A stretch of DNA of 64,000 nt. Origin: Microtetraspora glauca. GTDB lineage: Bacteria; Actinomycetota; Actinomycetes; Streptomycetales; Streptomycetaceae. The translations under genes were made by a program, and so were the position numbers. The notes beneath the pieces were generated by a model. The model ran no database searches and was not told the DNA's origin. It saw nothing but the letters and a program-made list of their open reading frames with translations. The stretch spans positions 1 through 64,000 of the forward strand of contig JOFO01000005.1 of assembly GCA_000721275.1 (NCBI GenBank), in the 5' to 3' direction. Shown here in pieces: positions 35,346 through 42,628 of this stretch (within the stretch, counting starts at the first letter, position 1; every line of letters starts with the position of its first letter).

Positions 35346-36482
35346 ATGCCCCTGCATGCCGTCGAAATCCCCGAGTTGTGGATGCCTCACCCGCTCAGGG
35401 TCAACCCGCACCTGCCGGGTCTGCGGGCGGAGAGCGAGACCTGGGCCCGCGAGATGGGCATGCTCGACGTCGGCGACGGACGGTCCGACCTCCCCCCGAT
35501 CTGGACCCCGAAGCAGTTCCGGGCGATGACCGTGGACCTGCTCACCGCCTGGACCCTCCCCGACGCCGACCCCGCCGCCCTCCGGCTCAACCACCGCTTC
35601 AACATCTGGGCGCTCGCCTGGGACGACTACTTCGCCCACGCCTTCAAGCGGACCAGCGACCTCCAGGGCGCCCACGACTTCACCGCCCGGCTCCACGCCT
35701 TCCTGCGCCCGGAGGAGGGCGCCCGGCTCCCCGAGCCCGTCAACGCCGTCGAACGGGGCATCGCCGACCTCCAGCGGCACCTCTTCCCGCCCCGACTCGC
35801 CCACTGGCGCCAGGAGTTCTGCCGGGCGCTCGCCCGCTACATCGACGCGGGCGTCGAGGAGCTGGCCAACAGCCGCACCGGCCGCGTCCCCCATCTCATC
35901 GACTACGCGCCCTTCCGGCGCGAGAGCTTCGCCGCCCACACCGCCCCCTACTCCGTCGAACTCGCCACGGGCGCCCGAATACCCGAGCGGATCCGGCACA
36001 GCCGGACCGTCCGCGGCCTGACCGCCGCGTTCATGGACGTCATGGGCCTGGCGAACGACATCGCCTCCTACGAGCGGGAGGTCCACGAGGAACACGACGT
36101 GAACAACCTCGTCGTCGTCCTCGGCACCTCCCTCGGCATCCCCCTCCGCGAGGCCGTGCCGGCCTCCGTCCACCTCGTCAACTCCCGCATGCGCGACTTC
36201 GAACAGCTCCGCGAGGAGGACGTCCCGCTGCTCGCCCGGCGCGCCGGACTCAGTCCCGAGGAGCGCGCCGAACTGGACACCTGGCTGGGCGGCGCCTGCA
36301 GCTTCCTCTCCGGCCTGCACGCCTGGTACACCGGCGCCCCCCGGTACGTCCCCGCCGAACAGCCCTTCCCGGAACAGCGCCGGCCCGCCTCCGCCGCCGA
36401 CGAGTGGTTCGGAAGGGGGCCCGGCACGACCGAGCCGACGCCCCCCTCCGCAGTCGGGCTCGGGCGCGACGCCCAGCCCTGA
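35346..36482 (+). CDS. Class I terpene synthase
   Basis: This 378-residue protein cyclises an isoprenyl diphosphate, most likely farnesyl diphosphate to a sesquiterpene. The NSE metal motif is complete (Asn237, Ser241, Glu245 in 'NDIASYEREVHE'), the effector Arg region is 'YAPFRRESFAAHTAPYSVEL', and the C-terminal Arg-Tyr pair is in 'WYTGAPRYVP'. The first, Asp-rich motif is 'DDYFA' (Asp93-Ala97), so it lacks the usual third acidic residue. A polar tail of about 40 residues follows the domain. The ATG has a very strong AAGGAGGTG site (35329-35337), and the 270-bp upstream region should hold its promoter. It converges with the conservon 2 P450 gene with 5 bp between the stops. The product is unknown. 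Confidence 0.9.
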   Translation: MPLHAVEIPELWMPHPLRVNPHLPGLRAESETWAREMGMLDVGDGRSDLPPIWTPKQFRAMTVDLLTAWTLPDADPAALRLNHRFNIWALAWDDYFAHAFKRTSDLQGAHDFTARLHAFLRPEEGARLPEPVNAVERGIADLQRHLFPPRLAHWRQEFCRALARYIDAGVEELANSRTGRVPHLIDYAPFRRESFAAHTAPYSVELATGARIPERIRHSRTVRGLTAAFMDVMGLANDIASYEREVHEEHDVNNLVVVLGTSLGIPLREAVPASVHLVNSRMRDFEQLREEDVPLLARRAGLSPEERAELDTWLGGACSFLSGLHAWYTGAPRYVPAEQPFPEQRRPASAADEWFGRGPGTTEPTPPSAVGLGRDAQP

Positions 36483-36487
36483 GCGGC

Positions 36488-37951
36488 CTACCGCAACCGC
36501 AGCAGCCGCAGCAGCCCGTCCCACCAGGACGCCCCCGCGCCGGGCCGGCCGGCCGGAGGCTCCGGGACGGCGGCCGGGGCCGCCTCCGGCGCCGGTGACG
36601 GCGCGGGCACCCCGGCGAGCTGCGGCGGCGGCGCCGGCGGCAGCGGCGCTTCGTACTGGTGGCTCCGCGGCGCCCGGGGGGCGAAGGTGACCGGCAGCGC
36701 CGTCAGGTGCCGGGCCCAGGTGGACGAGCGCCAGGTCAGCTCCTCCTCCGGGATCGCCAGCACGATGTCCGGCAGCCGGGTGAGCAGGATGTCGATGCCG
36801 GTGTCGGCGATGATTCGGCCGATGTCCTGCCCCGGGCACTCGTGGCTCCCGGCGCTGAACGACAGGTGCGCCCGGTTGTGGTGGACGGGCGCCGCCGGGT
36901 CCGGGCGGACCGCCCGGTCCATGTTCCCCGCCGCCAGGCCCAGCAGCAGCATGTCGCCCGCCATGATCCGCTGCCCGCCGAGCGTGGTCTCCCCGTTGGC
37001 GTACCGGGACGGGCAGACCATCAGCGGCGGCTCGTCCCACAGGACCTGCTCGACGGCCTCCGGCAGGGTCATCTGGCCGCCGGCCAGCGAGCCGCGGAAC
37101 CGCGGGTCGGTCACCACCATCCGGAGCACGTTCGACATCAGGTTGGCGGTGGTCTCGTACCCGGCCAGCAGGATCAGCCGCAGGTGCTGCACCACCTCCT
37201 CGTCGGTGAGGCCCGCCGGGTGCGCCATCAGAGCCGAGGCGATGTCGTGCCCCGGCTTCTCGCGCTTGTCCCGGACCAGCTGCTCCAGGCTCGCGACGAC
37301 GAACGCGTTGCTGGCGAGCGAGGTCTCGGTGGCCTTGAAGAGGTCCCGGGCCGCCTGGACGAGCTTCGGCGCCGCCTCGTCGGACATGCCGAGCAGGTGG
37401 ATCAGGGTGAGCATCGGCAGGTGCTCGGTGAACCGGTCGACCAGCTCGGCCTCGCCGTCCTCGCAGAACGTGTCGATCAGCTCGTGGGCGAACCGGTTGA
37501 TCCGGCGCCGGATCCCCCGGTGGTCGAACTGGTCGAGCGAGGCCGTGACCGCGCTGCGCAGCCGCTGGTGCTCCTCGCCGTCCGCGCAGACGCAGTCGGG
37601 CCGCCAGCCGATCATCGGCATCAGCGGGGAGGTGGCCGGGTCGATCTCCCCGGTGCTCCAGCCGTGCCAGACCCGCGGGTCGCGGGAGAACTGGGTGGAG
37701 CGGGTGGCCACGTCGCGGTTCTCGTTGTAGCCGAGGACCAGCCAGGCGCGGACGTCGCCGTCGAGGAGGACGGGCGCCACCGGGCCGTGCGCGGCGCGCA
37801 GTTCCTCGTACAGGCCCATGGGGTCCGTCTCGGCGGCGGGGCCGTAGAGCCGGGCCGCTCCGCCGGGGCCGGTGGCCGCGTGGGCGGGGCAGCCGGGGGG
37901 CGGGACGAGCCCGCTCTCGTGCGGGGCGTGCTCGTGGGCGGGGAGGGTCAT
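36488..37951 (-). CDS. Cytochrome P450 lacking ExxR, with Pro-rich tail (CYP157-like)
   Basis: This 487-residue P450 keeps the I-helix 'AGYETT' (263-268) and the haem loop 'FSAGSHECPG' with Cys372. In the K-helix the ExxR pattern is replaced by 'EQVLW' (301-305), almost the EQSLW sequence described for CYP157C1. After the P450 fold there is an extra tail of about 65 residues, rich in Pro and Ala and ending in 'WWDGLLRLLRLR', a basic amphipathic helix that could touch membrane or a partner. The start ATG overlaps the cvnD stop as ATGA, so it is the fifth gene of conservon 2. It converges with a terpene synthase gene, which makes a terpene a plausible substrate; this is inferred from position. 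Confidence 0.92.
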   Translation of the reverse strand: MTLPAHEHAPHESGLVPPPGCPAHAATGPGGAARLYGPAAETDPMGLYEELRAAHGPVAPVLLDGDVRAWLVLGYNENRDVATRSTQFSRDPRVWHGWSTGEIDPATSPLMPMIGWRPDCVCADGEEHQRLRSAVTASLDQFDHRGIRRRINRFAHELIDTFCEDGEAELVDRFTEHLPMLTLIHLLGMSDEAAPKLVQAARDLFKATETSLASNAFVVASLEQLVRDKREKPGHDIASALMAHPAGLTDEEVVQHLRLILLAGYETTANLMSNVLRMVVTDPRFRGSLAGGQMTLPEAVEQVLWDEPPLMVCPSRYANGETTLGGQRIMAGDMLLLGLAAGNMDRAVRPDPAAPVHHNRAHLSFSAGSHECPGQDIGRIIADTGIDILLTRLPDIVLAIPEEELTWRSSTWARHLTALPVTFAPRAPRSHQYEAPLPPAPPPQLAGVPAPSPAPEAAPAAVPEPPAGRPGAGASWWDGLLRLLRLR

Positions 37952-38568
37952 GCGGTCTCCTGGACGGCGAGGGAGCACAGGTAGACCATCAGCGAGAGCA
38001 GGGCGTCCCGGCAGGACGCCCGGTCGCGCGCGTCACAGGTGACGAGGGGGACGGACTCGCTGAGGGCCAGGGCCGTGCGCAATTCCGGTAGCGGGTACTG
38101 CGGGGCCTCGGGGAAGGTGTTGACGGCCACCACGAAGGGGACGCGGCGGTCCTCCAGGCGCGTGATGACCTCGAAGCAGACCTCGATCCTGCGGGTGTCG
38201 ACGAGGACGACGGCGCCGAGCGCGCCCTCGAAGATCCCGTTCCACAGGAACCAGAACCGCTCCTGGCCGGGGGTTCCGAACAGATAGAGGATCAGCTCCT
38301 CGTTGATGCTGATCCGGCCGAAGTCCATCGCGACGGTCGTGGTGGTCTTGCCGGAGGCCCCGGGATTGTGGTCGATCCCGACGCCGGCCTGCGTCATCTG
38401 TTCCTCGGTGGTCAGCGGGGGGATCTCGCTGACCGATCCGACCATCGTGGTCTTGCCGACGCCGAAGCCGCCGACGACGACGACCTTGACGCCCCTGGCG
38501 CCGTGCGGCAGCAGCAGATCGGTGTCGCGCGGTCCCGCCCTGAGCGTGTCAGAGTCTCCGTAGTCCAT
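37948..38568 (-). CDS. cvnD: CvnD, small GTPase of conservon 2
   Basis: This 206-residue MglA-like GTPase has the P-loop 'GGFGVGKTT' (about 33-41), switch II 'FGTPGQERFWFLWNGIF', 'VVLVDTRRIEVCFEV' and, in place of NKxD, 'VVAVNTFPE'. It begins with an ATG inside the last codons of cvnC (20-bp overlap) behind GGAGGCGG. Its stop overlaps the P450 start. It is close to CvnD of conservon 1 in the G motifs but diverges at the N and C termini, so the two should serve separate complexes. Confidence 0.94.
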   Translation of the reverse strand: MDYGDSDTLRAGPRDTDLLLPHGARGVKVVVVGGFGVGKTTMVGSVSEIPPLTTEEQMTQAGVGIDHNPGASGKTTTTVAMDFGRISINEELILYLFGTPGQERFWFLWNGIFEGALGAVVLVDTRRIEVCFEVITRLEDRRVPFVVAVNTFPEAPQYPLPELRTALALSESVPLVTCDARDRASCRDALLSLMVYLCSLAVQETA

Positions 38569-38908
38569 GGATCACCGCCTCCAATAGGCCGCGGTCGGGG
38601 AAGGCCGCGACGGGCACGGGTGCAATCGCCTCCACGCGTCCGTCGTCGACGAGCTGGGACAGCAGCACGGTGACGACGCTGAACGGGAGGCTGAGGTAGG
38701 CCGACACCTCGGCCACCGACAGCGGGTACTCGCACATGGAGAGGATGGCCGCCTGTTCGGGCTGCATCGAGGGTTCCGGTGCGGACCTGGTCGCGATGAG
38801 CGTGACGAGGTCGAAGGTCTTGGCAGAGGAGCCCTCGCCGCCGCCGGTGATGACGTACAGCGGTACGGGGGTTCCCTCGTCCCAGGGATGGGGGTTGTCC
38901 GAGGTCAC
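38549..38908 (-). CDS. cvnC: CvnC, DUF742 protein of conservon 2
   Basis: The 119-residue DUF742 protein shows 'LYVITGGGEGSSAKTFDLVTLI', then the winged-helix-like part 'EQAAILSMCEYPLSVAEVSAYLSLPFSVVTVLLSQLVDDG', and ends in 'IHGLRRL'. It overlaps cvnB by 4 bp (ATGA) and cvnD by 20 bp. Its role is not established beyond membership in the conservon unit. Confidence 0.94.
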   Translation of the reverse strand: MTSDNPHPWDEGTPVPLYVITGGGEGSSAKTFDLVTLIATRSAPEPSMQPEQAAILSMCEYPLSVAEVSAYLSLPFSVVTVLLSQLVDDGRVEAIAPVPVAAFPDRGLLEAVIHGLRRL

Positions 38909-39315
38909 ATCGCCTGCCGGACGACGTCTTCACGGGGCGGACTGGTCATGTGCCGGCCGATCCGGACCACGAGGGCGCGCATGCGGGCGCCGAGCAGGCC
39001 CGCGTCCACCTCTTCGTCGGCGAGGACGGCGAGGTACGCGCCGGGGCCGGCGGCCATCAGCGAGAAGTAGCCGCCGTCGGCCTCGATGCCGACCATGTGG
39101 GTGGTGCCGTTGCCGTGCGGGAACATCTGGGCGATGGCCCGGGCCAGGCTCTGGATGCCGGAACAGGCGGCGGCGATCGCGTCGGCGGTGTCGGGGGCGG
39201 TGTTGGCCTGGCCGATGCAGAGGCCGTCCGCGGACAGGACGACCACGTGCCGTACGTGCGGAACGCCGCCCACGAGCTCGGTGAGCATCCAGTCGATGTT
39301 GGGCAGTGGCTGCAT
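38905..39315 (-). CDS. cvnB: CvnB, roadblock/LC7 protein of conservon 2
   Basis: This 136-residue roadblock protein contains 'IDWMLTELVGGVPHVRHVVVLSADGLCIG', 'AAACSGIQSLARAIAQMF' and 'YLAVLADEEVDAGLLGARM'. I prefer the ATG at 39315: GATGAGG lies nine bases upstream and the start falls one base after the cvnA stop codon. The ATG at 39330 would overlap cvnA and has no ribosome binding site. It is the expected partner or regulator of the CvnD GTPase encoded downstream. Confidence 0.93.
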   Translation of the reverse strand: MQPLPNIDWMLTELVGGVPHVRHVVVLSADGLCIGQANTAPDTADAIAAACSGIQSLARAIAQMFPHGNGTTHMVGIEADGGYFSLMAAGPGAYLAVLADEEVDAGLLGARMRALVVRIGRHMTSPPREDVVRQAM

Positions 39316-39316
39316 G

Positions 39317-40879
39317 TTATTCGACCTCATCAGACGGCTGGCTGTGCGGAGTGGGGGAGTCGGTTCCCGAGCGCTTGTCGGCGTTGAACGCCTCCCACAT
39401 CAGCCCGGGTTCGCGGGTGGTGCGGGGCGGCGGGGTCGGCTCGGGGCCGGTGCGGATCACCGGCGTCGGTACGGGGGTGTCCCGGCGGCGGCGCGGCAGA
39501 CCGTTGAGGGTCTTCCCGGCGATGTACGGGTCCGCTCCCTCGTCCAGGTCCGGCAGGGAGGGGGCGGGCGCCGGCGGGATCACCGGGGGCGCCGGGGGCG
39601 CGGCGGGCGGCGGGACGGACGGGGCGGACGGGGCGGTCCGCGAGGGCAGCGGGCGGACCGGACCGGCCGCGCGCTTCCGGGCGGGCTCTGGGGTTCTCAC
39701 GACGGGCTTCTCCACCGTGGTGATCAGGCGCCGGGGTACGAGGATCACGGCCCGGACGCCTCCGTAGGCGGAGGGGCGCAGGTCGACGTCGCAGCCGTGC
39801 TCGCGGGCCAGCCGGCTGACCACCGGCAGGCCGAGCTGCGTCACCTCGCCCAGACCGGCGAGGAACATGCCGGACGCCGACTCCGTCATCACGCGGTTGA
39901 TGCGGTGCCGGACCTCCTCGGTGAGGCCGACGCCGCGGTCCTCGATCTCGATCGCGATGCCCGAGGGCACCTCGACCGCGCTCACCTCCACGGGGGTGTG
40001 CGGCGGCGAGAACGACGTGGCGTTGTCGAGGAGTTCGGCGAGCAGGTGGATCAGCGGCTCGGCGCCGGGGCCGATGACCGCGGCCTCCGTGACCGACTGG
40101 AGCTTGACCCGCGGGTAGTCCACGATGCGCGACATGGCGCCGCGCAGCACGTCGTAGAGCGGGATCGGCTTCGACCACTGGCGGCCGGGGCGGGCGTCGC
40201 CGAGGACGGCGATGCTGGCCGCGAGGCGGCCGATGAGGGCGTTGCGGTGGTCGACGTCCTGGAGACCGCGGGCGAGCACGAGGTCCGTGCCGTGGACGAT
40301 CTGCATCTCGCGGAGGTCCTTGGCGAGCTGGTGCACGATCGCCTGGACACGGCGCGCGACGGCGACGAGCGCCCGCTGGGACGAGTCCCGGGTGTTCTCC
40401 TCGGCCTCGACCGCCTCCAGCAGGGTCCGCAGGGCGCCCTTGAGCGCGTCGGTGAACCCGGGGTCGAGGTGGTCGCCGAGGCGGACGGAGTTCACGATCT
40501 CCGACGCCGAGTCGCCCTTCTGGAGCCGGGCGACGGCGGCCGGCAGCAGCTCCTCGGCCATCCACACGGTGGTGGTCCGCTGGTCGGCGAGGCGCGAGAG
40601 CAGCGCGGTCTCGCGCTCCGCGTGCGCCTGTTGCGCGGCCTGCACCGCCCGGGTGTGCCGGGCCGCCTCCGCCGCGCGCGTCAGGCGCACGGTCAGCGCG
40701 GTGCTGCCGACGGTGAGGGAGACGGCCGCGAAGCCGTACCAGGCCACGGGTGTCCGTATCTGCGCAGGGGCGAAGAGCAGCCCTATGGCGAAGAGCGCGG
40801 CCAGGACACCCGGCGGGACGAGCCACACCGGAGCCGCCGCACCGGGCCTGGCTCTGGACGTTGAACCTGCGCGAACCAT
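39317..40879 (-). CDS. cvnA: CvnA, membrane sensor kinase-like protein of conservon 2
   Basis: This 520-residue protein has two membrane helices (about 20-40 and 45-65) with almost no external loop, a coiled coil, a helical 'DVDHRNALIGRLAASIAVLGDARPGRQW' segment that contains the likely His, and an HATPase domain with N box 'ELLDNATSFSPPHTP', 'EDRGVGLTE' and 'GLPVVSRLAREHG'. A Pro-rich tail of over 120 residues follows. The start is the ATG at 40879 behind GAGGGAAA; the TTG at 40882 is less likely. It leads the unit cvnA-B-C-D-P450. The input signal is unknown. The 429-bp upstream region has no other gene. Confidence 0.93.
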   Translation of the reverse strand: MVRAGSTSRARPGAAAPVWLVPPGVLAALFAIGLLFAPAQIRTPVAWYGFAAVSLTVGSTALTVRLTRAAEAARHTRAVQAAQQAHAERETALLSRLADQRTTTVWMAEELLPAAVARLQKGDSASEIVNSVRLGDHLDPGFTDALKGALRTLLEAVEAEENTRDSSQRALVAVARRVQAIVHQLAKDLREMQIVHGTDLVLARGLQDVDHRNALIGRLAASIAVLGDARPGRQWSKPIPLYDVLRGAMSRIVDYPRVKLQSVTEAAVIGPGAEPLIHLLAELLDNATSFSPPHTPVEVSAVEVPSGIAIEIEDRGVGLTEEVRHRINRVMTESASGMFLAGLGEVTQLGLPVVSRLAREHGCDVDLRPSAYGGVRAVILVPRRLITTVEKPVVRTPEPARKRAAGPVRPLPSRTAPSAPSVPPPAAPPAPPVIPPAPAPSLPDLDEGADPYIAGKTLNGLPRRRRDTPVPTPVIRTGPEPTPPPRTTREPGLMWEAFNADKRSGTDSPTPHSQPSDEVE

Positions 40880-41308
40880 CAACGGTTTCCCTCAGCGTCT
40901 GGAAGGGGCGAGGACTGGAATGGCGCGACGTACCGGCAGGAAAGAGTGAACAGGCGATCGATCGCGTACGCGTGCTCGAATGTGACCGCTCTAAGGGTCC
41001 TTCGTCCACGCGTCGATGCCCGCGTCTCCCTGTGGCCGTGCTCCGTCGGGCGCCCGCTCCCAGCGGTCATGACTCGCTGTGAGCGCGGCAACACATCTGC
41101 GGAGCATAGTCAGTTCGGGATTGGCGTGTGACCCCGATGGAAGGAAGGGTTCTATCAGTCAGACTGGCCCTATAAGCGGGCGGGAATGCGTAGCGAAAAT
41201 GACAAGAACTGATCAAGCTCCGTGCTTTTTACCGGTCATTCCGAAAGGCGGGGGCGGGGCGCCGTTCGCGCCCCGCCCCCGCCTCTCCCGATTCCCGGAC
41301 CTCTGCCG
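40880..41308. other. Intergenic region upstream of conservon 2
   Basis: This 429-bp stretch holds no gene I can support. Its part at about 41080-41245 is AT-richer than its surroundings and is the likely promoter region of conservon 2. Read on the minus strand it contains TATGCT- and TATAGG-type hexamers, but no convincing -35 partner. The far end holds the terminator at 41247-41283. Confidence 0.5.
41247..41283 (-). terminator. Strong hairpin terminator after SWIM protein gene
   Basis: Perfect 15-bp arms, GGCGGGGGCGGGGCG (41247-41261) and its complement (41269-41283), enclose a 7-base loop, 25 bp past the stop of the SWIM gene. It ends the helicase-SWIM operon before conservon 2. Confidence 0.75.
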
Positions 41309-42628
41309 CTAGTCCTCCGGCTCGCCCTCGCCGACGGCCGTCGCCAGCGCCGCCGCCGGGTCCCGGTCCGCCGGACCCGCCGGCGACCAGCCGCCGCCGG
41401 TCCGCCGGTACGGCCACCACCGGCCGTCCTCGCCGAGCCGCAGATGGGCCCGCCCGCCCGCCGCCGTCCAGCGCGCCCCCGACCGGCTCAGCTCCGGGCG
41501 CTCCCCGTCCTCCCAGGCGCCGGCGAGCCGCGCGGCGGCCCGCGTCAGGTCCTCCTCGCCCGGGGTCCAGGACTCCTCCAGCACGGCGAGGCCCGCGGCG
41601 CCGCCGTACCGCCACGCGCGCGTGGCGGCGTCCAGCTCCGCCCGCGACCGCCCCGTGCCGGACGCCAGGCGCGCCGCGACCCACGACGGTGGGCCCCCGG
41701 CCGCGAGCCGGACCGCGTCCTCCGCGACCGTCAGCGCCGCCTCCCGACCGGCGGCGGACGCCCCGGCCCGGTCGCCGGCCAGCAGTTCGGTCAGCAGCCG
41801 GTGGGCGCGGGCCGCCGTGTCGGCGGCCAGGAACTCCAGCGCACCCGGCTCCACCCCCGGCTCCGGGTCCGTCTCGGTGTCCAGCGACGGCGGCTCCCCA
41901 GGGGCCGCCGCCGGCACCGGCACGGCCGGCAGCGGCGGCAGGATGTCCCGCAGCGCGTACGCCTCCGCCGCCGACACCCCGGCCCGCGCGTCCGGCCCGG
42001 GGGCCGCCGGCGCCCCGGCACCGGGCGTCCCGCCGCCCGCCCGGGCGGCGCTGCGGGCCTGGAGCGCGTCCACCACCGCCCGTTGCCCCCGCCCCCGCAT
42101 GAGGAGCAGCGCGAACGGGTCCTCGTCCAGGATCCGCGCCATCTGGTGGCAGAGGGCCACGGTGTGCGGGCAGTGGTCCCACGCCTCACAGCCGCACTCC
42201 GGCTCCAGGTCGCCGATGCCCGGCAGCAGTTCGACCCCGACCCCCGCCGCGTCCTCCACCAGGTGCGGCGGCACCTCGTGGTCGAGCAGCGCCGCGATGT
42301 GCCCGGCGCTGTCGACGGCGAGGTCGAGCAGCCGGTCCCACTCCTCGTCCGTCAGCGTCCGTACCAGCACGTCGCTGCGGTACGCCGTGCCGTCCCGGTC
42401 CTGCACGACGGCCGTGATCCGCCCCGGCCGCACCGACACCGCGCCGACGGCCCCCGCGCGCGCGTGCGCCCGCCCGGCCTTCACCTGCCGCGCGTCGAGC
42501 GCCGAGTCCTCCAGCGCCCGCACCCACGCCCGGCCCCACCAGGTGCGGGTGAACGCCCCGCCGCGCACCGGCGGCGGCGCCGCGATGGTCAGCTCCTCGG
42601 CCTCGTGGCCCGTCCCGTGTCCGCTCAT
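41309..42628 (-). CDS. SWIM zinc-finger protein
   Basis: This 439-residue protein has a SWIM zinc finger, C-x-C-x(n)-C-x-H, visible as 'CGCEAWDHCPH' near residues 145-155. It is preceded by a conserved N-terminal part ('FTRTWWGRAWVRALEDSALDARQVKAGRAHARAG') and followed by a long Ala/Pro-rich and helical C-terminal half. SWIM domains bind DNA or proteins and often accompany SNF2 helicases. Here the ATG at 42628 overlaps the helicase stop codon as ATGA, so the two proteins are co-translated and probably form a complex. The substrate of that complex is not known. Confidence 0.92.
   Translation of the reverse strand: MSGHGTGHEAEELTIAAPPPVRGGAFTRTWWGRAWVRALEDSALDARQVKAGRAHARAGAVGAVSVRPGRITAVVQDRDGTAYRSDVLVRTLTDEEWDRLLDLAVDSAGHIAALLDHEVPPHLVEDAAGVGVELLPGIGDLEPECGCEAWDHCPHTVALCHQMARILDEDPFALLLMRGRGQRAVVDALQARSAARAGGGTPGAGAPAAPGPDARAGVSAAEAYALRDILPPLPAVPVPAAAPGEPPSLDTETDPEPGVEPGALEFLAADTAARAHRLLTELLAGDRAGASAAGREAALTVAEDAVRLAAGGPPSWVAARLASGTGRSRAELDAATRAWRYGGAAGLAVLEESWTPGEEDLTRAAARLAGAWEDGERPELSRSGARWTAAGGRAHLRLGEDGRWWPYRRTGGGWSPAGPADRDPAAALATAVGEGEPED

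Noticed and set aside
41079..41312. 77-codon ORF in the gap upstream of conservon 2
   Set aside because: It runs through the perfect 15-bp terminator hairpin, has no ribosome binding site and no recognisable features.
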